From Lactarius indigo (taxonomy: Eukaryota > Basidiomycota > Agaricomycetes > Russulales > Russulaceae): a stretch of 64,000 nucleotides of DNA. The stretch covers positions 3,410,001-3,474,000 of the forward strand of contig JAFKAC010000002.1 in the NCBI GenBank assembly GCA_025766275.1, written 5' to 3'. Position 1 is the first letter of the stretch. Every line of letters starts with the position of its first letter. The position numbers were made by a program, and so were the translations under genes. The notes under the pieces are model-generated. The model had not been told where the DNA came from and made no database searches. It saw only the letters and a program-made list of their open reading frames with translations. Below are positions 24,301-36,126 of the stretch, one piece after another.

Positions 24301-25882
24301 GAAGAGAAGAGAAGGGAAGGGAAGGGAACCCTGACTCAGCGTAGCGAGTTCTCTGCTACTGTAACAACCGAATGAATGGGATGTAAAAATGTGACCTTGG
24401 GCTGTCCATCGCTTCCATAACGCTGATGGTCGGGGAACAGTGGCACATTCATCGGAAGGCTGTTAGCGTCATTCGAACAGGCTTGGGGGTGCCGCGGTTA
24501 CGAGACACGGACGGGGAGGCAGCGCCGTAAGCTTCTAAGACGGACAGACTCAGATTCTACCATATCTGCCCCCCTAGACGGCGCGGACAAGCACACGTAC
24601 CGTATACGAATGCGAGGGGCGGCGTGTGAGGGTTGTACGGAGAAGGGCCTGGCCGGAAGCATTTGTGCCACCTTGGGTCTAAAGTTCAGTGGCTTCTCGT
24701 TCGAGCGCCCGCCGTAAGCGATCGTTAGTACTTCAATTGATAAGACGCACCGTATCACCTCGTTGCCCATACAATACCTCCTGATTCTGACCGAGCAGAT
24801 ATGATAAAGCTCTTGGCCTCTACCACACCACAAGTCATGCAGGAAGGGATGGAACATACGCAGCGGCTATCACGAGAGGGCAATTGTGCAAGAAACATGA
24901 TATAGTAATTCTTACTGTACAGTGATGTGATGATATCACGCATCACTTGTGGAGCTTCACAAAGCGAACGCCAAACCCTAAACCCCCTTCCCAAACACAT
25001 TTTTCGAAATGTCTGCACCTTGCCGTTCGGATAGCGCGAGATTTGCAAACCTGTTACCTCATGTAGAGTAACGGCACCAGAATTGCAGAGACACACCCAG
25101 AGGATCCGGAACCTGGACATTGGGATTGGGGAACCAGAGGGGTGAAACCGGTGAAAAGCCGAAGCGAAGAGTGTATATGGTGGCTCTAGGCAGTCAGGTA
25201 TGGGTGAACATTATATGTCTGGTATTCTTTCGTTTATTGATCAGTACGGCATTTAAAAAAAAAATTGTCGAGAGTAAACAGTAATAGGAAGCTTGCATCT
25301 ACTGGTCACTGACAAGGAGGGAAGATCTCGGTGCGCGGATCGGTTTCCGCTAGTTCGAGTAGCAAGCCATGGAATGGATCTACAAGCATGAATTCTGTGA
25401 ATTTGATAGGAGGTTGAGCGCTAAGATACCATAACGCATGAAGCGATGAAGCACCCTGGCCATCAGATAATAGGGTCAGAATAATATATTCGACGGTTAC
25501 ACGCGATGTCTACTAGAGATTGGTTGTCTGTGGAGGTAACACTGTAGACTGTGACTAATGTAGTAGGTCTTGGCAGCAGTGGTGCAGGAAAGGGGGATCT
25601 TTGCGGGGAGAGGTCGGAGAGGAAAAGTGGAAGACCAGAGGAGCGGAATTTTGATGACAGGCCGGGTGGACGGGATATTATGGCATGGAACGATTTAGAA
25701 GGGATCACGATAAAGGGGAAGGTGTTACAGATCGGGGAAACAGGGTGACTGGGGGACTGCGTCGAGGTATGGAACGCACGTGCCGATGATAGGGAAGTTA
25801 ATCGAGACAAAACGCAAGCCTGTCCGGACCCCTTCAAATATCGACTCGCTCCCGCCAAGAGAAATCCCACACTCCCTTCACA
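18374..25882. other. Gene-poor interval of about 7.5 kb
   Basis: No conserved protein fragment, tRNA-like fold with A and B boxes, or recognisable transposon was found on either strand. Longest open frames (about 200 codons at 20783-21388) have no domain and no splice context. Local features include poly-A near 19030 and 25250, GA-rich tracts near 24310-24330 and 25570-25640, and a G-run cluster near 21093-21133. It may hold the upstream region of the gene at 25883, long noncoding RNA or fully eroded repeats. Confidence 0.5.
21093..21133 (+). promoter_or_regulatory. G-run cluster with G-quadruplex potential
   Basis: Within about 40 bp the plus strand has runs of 5, 3, 4, 5 and 5 guanines separated by short spacers, apart from one longer spacer of about 12 nt. 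Four runs are enough for a quadruplex. No role can be assigned. It sits in the gene-poor interval. Confidence 0.4.
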
Positions 25883-27420
25883 ATGACTTCCGTTCTCTCC
25901 CAACCCTCTTATTCTCCACAATATACTCGCTTCACTGCGGCTACTCCGAGTATCCTCCTCAACCCGAATACGCACCGCCAGCCCTTTTCGCTTCCCAATT
26001 CCTCATACCCCCCACGCTCAAATCATCATCCCTCGACTCAGTCCCTTTCCTCCTCCGCCTCTTCGTCTGAAGACGTCAACACCCCATCCTCATCTGATAA
26101 CGCTACTACCCCCCTTACTCTCAGCAATTCCCTCCCCCTCCCCTACGCTTCAGACGACGATCGTTTCCCCCATTCAAGAACCGCCTCGGCTCCAGAATGC
26201 GTTGCTTCTACTAGCCGCCGTAGCATTCGCTTCGCCCCCCTTCCCGTCCCCCGTCGCGCTGTTCTTATCAACGAGCATGGCGAAGAGGTCCCATTAACTA
26301 GTGTCTTTGACGACGACGATCCCTCTGTTGCCAGCCCAGACCTCCGTAACTTCCCTGCACAGCCCTCTCCATCTCTCCTCTTAGGGGGGGCTGTCGTGGC
26401 ACCCAAGCAACTCTCGGCCATCATCACCTCGGATCCGTCGTCCCCGCGATCACAAACCTTCCGTTCCCCTCCCTCTTCCGCAAAAAATCGCCCCCCCAGC
26501 TCGCCCACGCCTTCCACCGCTACTGTTACCCTTTCAAAACGGTTTTTGCCTTCTTTCTGGCACAGGTCCGATGACTCACGGCGCCCCGGTTCCCGCGATA
26601 GTAGCTCTTCCCGTGATGGTTCCCCTCCCACTTTCGGTATCCCTCTCGCTCACTGGGTGAGTGCCGATGCCGCTAGTCGCAGAGGCAGTACATCCTCCTC
26701 GAACGGGGCTCCGCTCGCCCGTGCGCAATCCTCTTCCGCACCACTAAAGCCAAAGCGTCTGTTGAACGGCCGCGTCTATGGTGCCCGAAAACATCACTAC
26801 CTGTCTGCCAACGCATTTGACAATGTGCCTGACAAGGAGCCCGAATTCGTGGAGTGGGGCCACGGCGGCATGGGTAGCGTGCGAGCCGGGGGCATTTGGT
26901 CAAAGGTACAAAGCAACCAGAAACTACTCATTGGACATACGGAAGAGCGCGGCCGTCGCGGAACACCGGTGCCCCCCACTGATGAGGACGATGGGAGTGG
27001 TATGGGGTGGGTCAAGAAGCGGCGTGAGGAACGCGAGCAGAAGAAGCGTGAAGAACAGGCTGCACGTGAAGCCGCCAGCAAGACAAACGTGGTGTCTACG
27101 TCGTCACCCGTATCAGATGATACGCCCTCGCCCGCTTCTACAGTGCTTTCGGTGGATCACAATGTAGCTACCGTCACACCCTCTCAGTCGGCACCTGAAG
27201 ACGATGACGACGAAGAGGATGAGGAAGAGACGAAAGATGACTCGCTTGACGATGAGTCAAGCGGTGCGGAGCAAGATGATGACGACGCTGCCGAGGTTCG
27301 TTACCTTTTTCTCTTTAACAACCCTATCACCAATAGCTAAAGAAACTCGTCGGGCAGGAACAGCATTTCAAGCAGGTCCTTGGTGCAGGCGTGGAACGCG
27401 TCAGTCGGCATCGCGATTAA
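25883..27420 (+). CDS. Conserved disordered basidiomycete protein of unknown function
   Basis: Two exons, 25883-27295 and 27337-27420, joined by a 41-nt phase-0 intron; 498 aa. The first ~260 residues are Ser/Pro-rich and probably disordered, with one conserved-looking island (SIRFAPLPVPRRAVLINEHG). The central block LNGRVYGARKHHYLSANAF followed by EPEFVEWGHGGMGSV looks like the functional core, with SGMGWVKKRREERE next. Then comes a charged helix rich in E/K/R and a long acidic Asp/Glu run (residues ~430-470), ending in a basic tail after the intron (QEQHFKQVLGAGVERV). I know this arrangement only as a hypothetical protein and do not assign a function. Pyrimidine-rich leader sequence (25840-25880) precedes the ATG, as in many fungal genes. 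Frame is intact. Confidence 0.75.
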
Positions 27421-29887
27421 GCTTCACTCAACCCATCCACCATTTTTAACCATTTTTTATACCTATCTTATCCGTTCGTCGGTTCGGCATCACTCTTCCC
27501 TGCTTCCTACATCTGCCGTCGCCGTCGCCTAATCTCAGGTGCCATACTTACCGTGCTCGATCTCGGGTGTCTCTCTTGTTGATTCGTGTTCTCGTCCTAC
27601 TTGACCCTTGTCGACATGTGGTACCCACCAAGCATACTCATTGGCCCACTTCTTCACTGCTCAATTCTGTTTCTCATCTCGCTTGCCCTGTACACCCACA
27701 TATAATGCTCGTCTACTCTCGTCTCTTCTCTCTGTATCTACGTACATACCACTACATATAACCCACATCCCCACCAATATCTTTTTCTGCTGTGGACCAA
27801 GCAGGACTCGTTTTTACCCCGCTGTTGCTTATTCTTTAACCTGGATTTGGGTCATGTTTTCACTCTGCTGGTTTGAGGGGTTTTGCACGTTTGTACACCG
27901 ACGCATCTCTTTCTTTTGTATTTCCCGTTCCCTCTTGATAACTTCGTTTCATGTCACGAAATAAAAAAAATCGTTTGTGACATGTGTACTCTGGTGTGTA
28001 CTGCAGATCGTCGTATAGATAGAGTTGCTTATCTCTCGTGGCCGCGCACCGATGGGCGCGGGTTCGGAGAAACGGGGCGTGGTAGACCTCCGTCGGGGTC
28101 GTCGAAGGGCCGGCAGAGCTCAGACTTCGGTTCTTCCTTTTCCTAAAATTACTAAGGTTCGTGTTCATTCGTTCAAACTCGGCTGTGCTTATTTTTTTGT
28201 CCGAGTCTGATTTACCGGAGGCCTGAGTGAGGCAACACCAAATACAACGAAATTCTCATTGAGATGAGTGGCTTGTATCCAAGCCTCTATCAAATGATTT
28301 CTGTTGGCGAGTGGAAAAAAAAAAAAAACCGAAATGCAACGGTCAGCGTTCGACATTCAAATGATACGGCAAGCTCCTCGTAAAGGGTTATTTCCAGGGG
28401 TGCTGATCCTGATTGTTGCAACAGACCAGTGAGTGATGTGATTTGTGCGCATCATTTTGTTGGTGGCGCACGCAGCCAGCCAGACCCATTAGGTCGCCCT
28501 CGGCCATCATATATATGACATCCACTTGCAGCACATTTAATTTCGTGGACGCGCAATCGTAATAGTGGGCCATGCCAGCCTGTTCAGTGACAGCTGGCGG
28601 AACAAAAACAAAAGGAGATAGACGAAAGTAACATAACCCGTCGAGCCTTTCTCTCTTGACTCTCGATTGCCTCGGACGGTCGCGGGTCGCGGCGGGCTGG
28701 TCACGAGGCGGGGAGGACCCGAGAACCCCCGAGTACCCCCACCAAAGTGAGACCACCACTTTGGACCACCACACCGAACACTCGAGATCGTTGTTCTCTA
28801 ACCGCGGGCGGTTACCAAACACCTTGCCCCTTCTAAACCGCGGTCACAGAGGCAGTGACGTTCATTTTTGGTGCAAAAAGAAAAAGAAGAGAGGGATTCG
28901 AGCGATCGCAAGTATGGTACCGTTGCGGCTGCGCAGTAATACTAATCGGATTGTACTCGGCGATAGTGATGGGGAATCTTTGTATACATTCTGGTCACGA
29001 AGCGCGCCGCGGCGAGGACCCTGCGGGTACAATGGCGGGTACAAGGCGGCGGAAGAAGCACCGATGACTCGACGCCGAGGGCAATAGCTAGAAATAACAC
29101 ACGCAATAAATTACGGAAGGTGTACAACCATGCATGTGAATACATCGTGTGCGTGTGTATGGCAGCAGGGTGAATCAAATGAATTGAGACGGACGAAGAA
29201 TACGAAGCACCATACAAAGTACGCTCGTCCGAGGTCCTTCTGTTACCCTTGTTTTTTTCGGATCAGTGTGATGACAAGTAGAAAGTGGACATGTGTATGT
29301 GTCGGTGTCGATTTCCCTCCTGACATTCGTGGCCCATGGACGGCCCGGGAAATGAAGCACGGATTTCGAGAATGACAATAAACGATGCCGTGTTCGTCGA
29401 ACGATCCACACCTTTCACGTTAGATATACAACAGCTTACACAACGTCCGAAACTGATGTGGTCCACGGAGAAACGTAGAAGATGCCGCAATACCGAACAA
29501 ACACCGGAAGGATACCCACGCACCGAGCGCCACAAAGCCTCTCCTACCCACCACTACGACCACAGCCGGGCCGGTCGCTCATCCACTCAGGATCGCCCGT
29601 CTCCCCCCAAGACGCCGTCGGCATGCATCGGCAGTCCTGAGATCTGATCTTCAGCGTGAGGCGCTGCGGTTCGCAAATAGCGAGATGAGCTCTGCGCGGC
29701 AGGTTACGCGACTGGTTTCGGGGGAGGAGATACGCTCATCGCTGACTTGCGAATCATGTCATGTAGGACTAATCAGGTGACAAGGCCCGTTAGGGGTTGA
29801 GGCCTTTGAGGCGTTAGGGGTTTGTGAGGCCCAGCTAACGTTTTGTTTTCGACCACATTGGCCCCATATTCTACTGTCCTATTCCAC
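27421..29887. other. Intergenic, no recognised gene
   Basis: The first part (27421-28000) is pyrimidine-rich and is probably the 3' untranslated region of the upstream gene. Poly-A runs lie near 27965 and 28315-28330. No domain-bearing frame was found on either strand. Just before the crinkler-type gene a G-rich block repeats GTTAGGGGTT at 29790 and 29813. Confidence 0.45.
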
Positions 29888-32047
29888 ATGTCTCGGCCTC
29901 GGTCTTGGGTCTATGTCGTCACCCCAGATTATCCGAATCTTACTATGCTACCATTCAATGAGAACCTCGTGGTCGCCATCCTTCTGCATACCATGTGGAA
30001 GGATATGGTGGTACGCTCAGAAGAAAAGGTTCGCATCTCCCAACTTTCACTCCGTTTATTGGTCAGTGATTTTCATACAATACGCCTTCCGATTCAGAAT
30101 TAACTGCCACACAGCACTCTCCAGTTCCCAAGGAACCGTGGAATACTATCTGCAAAAGGATCGGTGACAGCGCACGTAAGAACGGATGGGAGACAGTGAG
30201 CGGCGGGGAGTTGGTGTCTCCTGACTGGTGTGACCCGGGTTATTTCCGTGTCTACCTCCATATCGACCTAGGTTCAGGTGAGCTCAACCGCAGAAATTAC
30301 CCCGATCGAATGTGACACTTAGCTGCCCCACCGCCAGATATGCAAGCTGCTGAGGAATTGCATGAGACCTTATGGGGGGTCGATTACAACGCCATACTAA
30401 AGGAGATATCTGACGATCAAGGAACCACCTGGAAATATGTGCCAGAGAGTTTTATCGAGTCCTCAGGAATGTGTGCACTTGGTTTCCCTGAATGCGGTGG
30501 TCTCTTGTTTCGAAACGAATACGAAGCCGCTTGGGAGAACTTTCATAATGACGTCGCAAAGGCAAGTCATTGCGGGGGGGTTGTCGTGACCGGACAACTT
30601 GGGATCGGTACGCTCTTGTCGATTGCCGGGCGATTACCTCCTAAATGTAAATTCAGGGAAGTCTTGTTTTCTTTATTACTTGTTATTTTGCCTGTTAAGC
30701 AAAAAGAAGCCCGTGGCTCTTCAACGGTTCAATTATTTCTTCGTCTTTCAAGAAGACGGCGTCAGTAGATATCCCTTCACGACAGATCCTCATCACCTCC
30801 CAAGAGGTACTTGGGCCCTTTCGGACTCTAATAACCTGCCTTGCCCCACTTTTCTGGAAGCGGCTTCGTGGGGAACTGCCTGGATTATCCAGACGGCCTC
30901 TCCATTGGAGCAGGGGTGGAAAAAATGGAAAACTCAACGTTCAGCGGACATCTTTGTAATGGACTATTTCACTATCGAGGAGATGACAGTTCTCGGGTTG
31001 GTAAATTTGGCTTTTATAAGTGGTTCATTCTCGCTGAACCTTTCCGTACAGTATGGTACTTGGACTCAACACCAGCGATCTCCGACGAAATTATGAAAGG
31101 TGGGGTCCTTCTGCACGCACTTGCCTGCGGTTATCACGGTACATTACTACGGAAGACGAATATGAAAAGACCGTTGAGGGAGCCGCAAAACATTTTGTCA
31201 ACGACCCCGACGCCATTGAATTAGACTTCAATATGACGACGACTCGGATCACTCACATCCTCTTTTCCGTCCGGCCAAAGGAGAAAGAGGAGACGGGGAG
31301 ACGGATCCAAATCGCGGACCTGGCATCAGATCGGATCAAGACAATTATCTCGGACGCTGCTACCCACGCCCGGGCCCAAAAGCGAATAAATTTTTACGAC
31401 ACAATATCGACGCAACCAGGGTTCGAGGCATCTACAGTCCAGATATTCAAAGGTTTCGTTCTTAGTTGGTTACACGCTCGTCCGAACGTGCAGCCTCTCG
31501 ACTGCTTCCATGCTGTACCCGGCCTACCCAACCTCCAAATCCCATCGTGCAGGGAGAAGCAGACGAGTTATTTCGGTAGTTTGACCGCTTTGAACGAGGT
31601 GAAAGTGGATGGACTCCCACTATTTCTGTCGCCTACATCTCAAACACTCGCCACCGTCGATGCCATCGTTTTTACTGACAAGTTCATCATTACGATTCAG
31701 GTGACCGTCTCTAGAAATCCAAGCACAACGGGAGGTGGCTCCACTCTGGCTGATATCAAGAAATCCATCCCACGCGGTATCAGAGGAGATCGTGACTGGT
31801 GCCACATGTACATCACAGATAGTGTCAACAAAGTAAACTCCCTGCGAACCCAGACTTTAAGCGACCTCCCCAACGACATCCGCGTCTTTTACGAGGTTTT
31901 CGACGTTGGCCGATTGGACATACTAACTCACGAGCACCTGGAGGTGTTCGGCGAGAAAAAAGTAAGTGGGTTTTGGCTGAACGGGATTGGTACTTATTGA
32001 TACCTGCAAAGCACCCGCAGAAAAAGTGTGGATGTCGACGGAAGTGA
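29888..32047 (+). CDS. Crinkler/RHS-type P-loop ATPase with C-terminal nuclease-like domain
   Basis: Member of the eukaryotic crinkler/RHS class of proteins that fuse a STAND-like P-loop NTPase to a restriction-endonuclease-fold domain. Exons: 29888 to about 30060, 30125-30277, 30338-30607, 30657-30996, 31052-31961 and 32012-32047 (or from 32021). Walker A is split by an intron and reads GQLGIGKS. It is followed by FLYYLLFCLL, a segment ADIFVMDYFTIEEM, and RWGPSARTCLRL, which is characteristic of the family. The C-terminal domain has VDAIVFTDKFIITIQVTVS, the usual nuclease-core strand pair with Asp and a Q-x-T in place of the more common E-x-K. The first exon only joins in frame if one base is gained or lost near 30040-30060, so the N-terminus is uncertain. 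A copia fragment lies directly downstream. Likely nuclear effector or self-defence protein; the biological role is inference. Confidence 0.75.
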
Positions 32048-32639
32048 TCACACTTGAGGACTAAGAGGACTGAAAAAAGGTGTGGGCTGGCCGCTGGGTT
32101 GCCTGCGTTCGGGAACCGCTAGCTTCGTTGCTTAAGGTAGGCAGAATTGAAGTTGATGGTGCCCCGAGCTTCAATTGGGATTGCGGTTTTATCAGACGAA
32201 AGGAAGAGAGAGATCCAGGATACGGTCGATTATATGAGGTGGATGGCGAAGTAAAGTGTCACAATTGTGTCCTGGACGCCTCGTGTTATCTGTAACTGAA
32301 TATAGTACTGAATAGTGGCAAATCAACATAATTTGTACATTGATTGCTGCTGGGATCGATTCCACCCAATATGGCTTTTGAAACTCTCAAGCAGGACTTT
32401 CTGTCGCATGCAAAAAGAGTACTGAACATTTTCTCTAGCCTTAAGGCCCTTAACAACTCATCGTAAAAAAGATCTATCGCAGAGCTGGTGTATCAGGTTT
32501 GGTGATCAAATTCGTCGATGATTTCATTTTATGTATTTCAGGTTGCACAATAATTGCGCTTCATAACCTATAGCAGTATATCAACGTAAATTCGATGGAA
32601 TGGCGATTTTCCTTTCTTTTTATTCTGAATTACGTGGGA
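32048..32639. other. Spacer between crinkler-type gene and copia fragment
   Basis: About 590 bp with no gene recognised. It may contain eroded flank of the retroelement. Confidence 0.4.
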
Positions 32640-33430
32640 GTGCAAAAAAACGACTGAGATCCCGGCTACTCGCTGCAAGATTCGCGGTTACAAGCGCGGA
32701 CGCGACGCGAGAAAATGCCAAAAACTCAAAGAGGAGCAGGAGAAGGCAAAGGCAGCTAACGAATTTGCTAAACTGCGGATGCGTCGGCCAAGATGTTCCA
32801 ATCCTGACCCCAGTTCGCCTCTTCGCCTCTTCTTCAGAGTGTCCCAGGGTCCGTCTGCAGTGAGTTGCAGCATCATCGGATCGTCGACTCTGACGCATCA
32901 CGTACCATGTGCTCCAATCGCGCAAAGTTCACATACTACTTACCTCTGGCATCCCGAGTCAATAGTGTCCTAGGTGACAACAGCACCGTCCTGGGTACCG
33001 CCGTCGGTCATGTTGTTGTGCAAATAAAGCAGAACGGCAGTGGAATCACGCCGTTTTGCGGGACGTTCTCTATGTCCCCCAAACACTACGGGTACCTTCT
33101 GTCCGTTTCTCAGCTTGCCCGCCACGACGCCGACGTACCTTCAACGAAGGAGGGCGTCAGATTTATGACCAACGTGGTGTACTCACTTGCGAGGGTTCCC
33201 TCTGCGAAAACCTGTATACCTTTCCAATTCGTGTTATAATGGCCAGTGGTGCTCGTGTGGCTGTAGAACAAGTCGACACATTCCCCGCCAATCCGAGAGA
33301 CCTTGACATTGAGCCTGACACCACCTCAATGGCGCACAGTGCAATATCAAAAGCCGATGTGTACATCCAGCACCGTCGCCTTGTAGCGAGTAATAGAATT
33401 CAACCCGAGGGGGAGTCTAGTTGGAAATAA
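32640..33430 (+). mobile_element. Ty1/copia retrotransposon fragment (gag end, protease, start of integrase region)
   Basis: Degenerate internal piece of a Ty1/copia polyprotein. In order: a basic Gag-end segment (KLKEEQEKAKAANEF in one frame), the aspartic protease region HRIVDSDASRTMCSNRAKF (the usual D-S-G-A-S active site has become D-S-D-A-S), LGDNSTVLGTAVGHVVVQIK, then RDVLYVP...LLSVSQLARH and GCQIYDQ-like GGRQIYDQRGVLTCEGSL leading toward the integrase zinc-finger region. The coding sequence jumps between three frames. No reverse transcriptase, RNase H or flanking LTRs are visible, so this is an old truncated copy without own activity. Confidence 0.8.
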
Positions 33431-33957
33431 TAGAGAAGTGACGAAACACTGAGACGGGCACAGAGAGTCAGACACGGGCACGGACGGAAATCGTTCTTTC
33501 TTATAAGCCTGAGTGCGTAAGACCCAGACGTTGGGCAACCTCCCAAAAAACATTTGTGCTTACTCTGCTGTTTTTAGCATGGGTAGTCGGGACCTCTTCA
33601 GAGGAATTGGGGACAGATAAGACTGTCGATGTAACGTAATATGTGTTTTTTTTATTGCATCTTTTTCCCAATGCCCGCCATGAAAACGAAGTGTCACGGT
33701 TGTATTCGTTCTGTAGTGTAATAACGTAGTAATGCCATACAGCACAATGAAGTACAACTCCAAGAACGATGAGAGCGTGTCCGTCTAAGGAATCGCTTTA
33801 CAATATACCCAAGGACCAATACCGATACCCATATGAGACGAAGAAACACAGAGGATGTTCACAATAACACCCGGAAGGACGCATACAATTCAGACTCGAA
33901 CGCAAACGGGCTACAAGATCCCCGCCCTATCAGAGAAAGAGTCCCAACAGACACGAC
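33431..33957. other. Spacer, no recognised gene
   Basis: 3' side of the F-box gene. AT-rich, with a poly-T run near 33645-33655. Nothing recognised. Confidence 0.4.
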
Positions 33958-35519
33958 TCAGACAGGATCACGCCACTCGCCATCGACGACTCGCACGCCC
34001 TTGCGCGCGAACCGACGGCGCCACTCGTGCATCTCGCCCTGCACGCCCGCCTCGAGGGCCTTCCCAGAGACGCCCGCGCGCAGCCAGCGCACAGTTCTCG
34101 CGCGTACGACGGTGAGCGCAGGCAGACGTGGGAGAAGTACCTCCAGTTCGCGCAGGAAGCGCGCGCTCGGCCGCGGGATCGTCAGCACGCGCAAGGGGTG
34201 CGGCTGCGGTGGCCCGTCGCTCTGTGCCATCGGCGGTGCCAGGGCCGGTAGGGGGTGGTCCAGTGCGAGGTACTGCAGTTCGGGGCAGGACCCGAGCAAG
34301 GGCCAGTGGCCGTGCGTGGCCCATCGTTGGTGATATAGGCAGGTGCCGTGGTGTGTTGATGGACAACGAGACAAGGTTCCGCCCGTGCATGGCGAGTAGC
34401 GCGCCAAGCTGAGGGGTCGTGTCCACATCACTGCATGGTGTCCACACGATATGGCGCAACGCCGGAAGCGATGTACGTAAGAGGGTAAGGAGGAGAGGGC
34501 AGATGGGGATTTCGGAAAGGGATATATACTTGAGGTGCGATAGATGCAAGGTAGGTGGGAGAGACAAAGTCGATCCCTCATCTCGGAGTAAGCCGAGGAG
34601 GTCCAGATCCATAACGGGTTCTAGCTCGGCGTTGACGGTATCCGTGCAGAGAATCTCGAGCTGTTCTAGGCGTGGGCAGTGCCAGAGAAGCTCGGCGATC
34701 GGGTCAAATTTGGTGACGAAGGGGGGCTGGACTGAAGCGAGGTCGCCCGGAACAGAAATCTTGAGGCCCTTGAGCAACCGCAGTTCGCCAATGCCATCTT
34801 TGCACTGTAATGCAGCCAGGGCACGGTTGCTGAGGACCATTTCTGGAATAAGATAGAGGCCCGTCAAGGACGGGAGAAGTGGAAATAATCGCGTCAGATG
34901 GGTATCCACCGACAGCGATTCTATGGCGGAGGGCGCCATTTCGGAGAGGTCTAGCCCTCGCACCCAGCGCCCCGGAGTGGAGTAGGGTATGCGCCGGATA
35001 GAGTCCCAACGCTGGTCGGAGGAGCATAGGTGGGCAGCGAACTTCTCAAACGCGCTTGCGGTGAAGATGTGCACATTTGAGTAGAGCAGAGGAAGAACAA
35101 TTTCCTAGTAAGACAGGTCGATTAGCACCTCCCGACTCGTACGGACCCGTATAGAGGTAATCAAAGGCATGTTATTCATATTCCGTTGGGGCAGCCGCGA
35201 CCGTGTGCCCCAACTACCACGATTGACTTCCCTGAATGCCGAGAAATAAGACACTCACCACCCAGGGTTTACATACAAACAATAACCTCCACCTTTCCCT
35301 CAAGCGCGCGCGCCTTTCAGGGACGGGGACGCATATCCAGCCATCTTCGTCGTCGATAACATACGATAGAACTTTTGACCACACTTCTGCTGGGAGCGGC
35401 CTGACTTGTCGCGGTCGCGGTAACAGAGGAAGTAAAACAAAGCTTCCCGGATAACGAGCAAGTGGTCTAGGCTGCAGGAAGATGGTTGGGGTTTCTGTGT
35501 ACACGCCTGCAAGACTCAT
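33958..35519 (-). CDS. F-box domain protein with C-terminal repeat-like region
   Basis: Two exons, 35259-35519 and 33958-35104, with a 154-nt phase-0 intron (GTGAGT...CTAG). The N-terminal exon carries an F-box (RPLPAEVWSKVLSYVID, then LRERWRLLFVCKPW), the SKP1-binding module of SCF ubiquitin ligases. The second exon reads as a long leucine-rich helical/strand region (LPSLTGLYLIP, RLEQLEIL, LHLSHLKYISLSEIPICP, PELQYLALDHPLPAL, LRVLTIPRP), typical of the variable substrate-recognition half of agaricomycete F-box proteins. The frame switches once near 34330, after PRHLPI, and then stays open to the stop at 33958. The target is unknown. These genes are numerous and fast-evolving in mushrooms and relatives. 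Confidence 0.7.
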
Positions 35520-36126
35520 AATTTTGTTGGCGAGAACAGAAAGCAGTCGGTCTTTAATACGAGATGCAGGTGATCAGGGGGATACAACACTATAGAGTTC
35601 AAGACATGGCAACGAGCAGATATATGGGTTCTTGAGATGTAGCGCTGGTATGAATGGGGGTGCGTGGTGGGAACGAGGCAGTCGTGGTGTCTTGGTAGTA
35701 ATAACTTTGTCGCGGCGCGACCTCGTGACTTGCGTTATCGCCGCCGCTTACTACAGCTTGCGTGTCATCACTCCTGTTTATCGGCCCAAACATATCCCGC
35801 GTAGATGAACGTTCTCGTCGACGTCAACGTTACGAAATCGGAGGCTGCAACACCTCCAACCCAGTACTGAGTACTGAGGCTTGAGGCATGTCCCCCTATC
35901 TTTAAGCGAACTCGCTTCCGACGGGCCATCCGCAACTTCTGTCATTGATAGTAAGGCTAGTAGGGTCTAGTGTCCCATTCTGAATGCTAGTGACTATAGT
36001 CACGAAGCTGCTGCCGCCTGATTGTTGGAATTGATGGAACGAGCAGACGAGCAGACAACCTATTATACCATTACTGTAACTGTCTTCTAAGGAGAACTGA
36101 CCCAAAAAAAAAAAACTCGTAACCGA
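35520..36126. other. Intergenic, no recognised gene
   Basis: Contains the F-box gene's upstream region and the 3' side of the DUF6593 gene. A tandem-like CCCAGTACTGAGTACTGAGG occurs near 35860. Nothing else seen. Confidence 0.45.

Noticed and set aside
26143..26631. Minus-strand frame of 162 codons inside the disordered protein gene
   Set aside because: Shadow of a Ser/Pro-rich coding sequence on the plus strand; no domain or splice context.
32048..33957. Search for LTRs flanking the copia fragment
   Set aside because: No pair of long direct repeats could be recognised by eye on either side of 32640-33430; a self-dot-plot would be needed to be sure.
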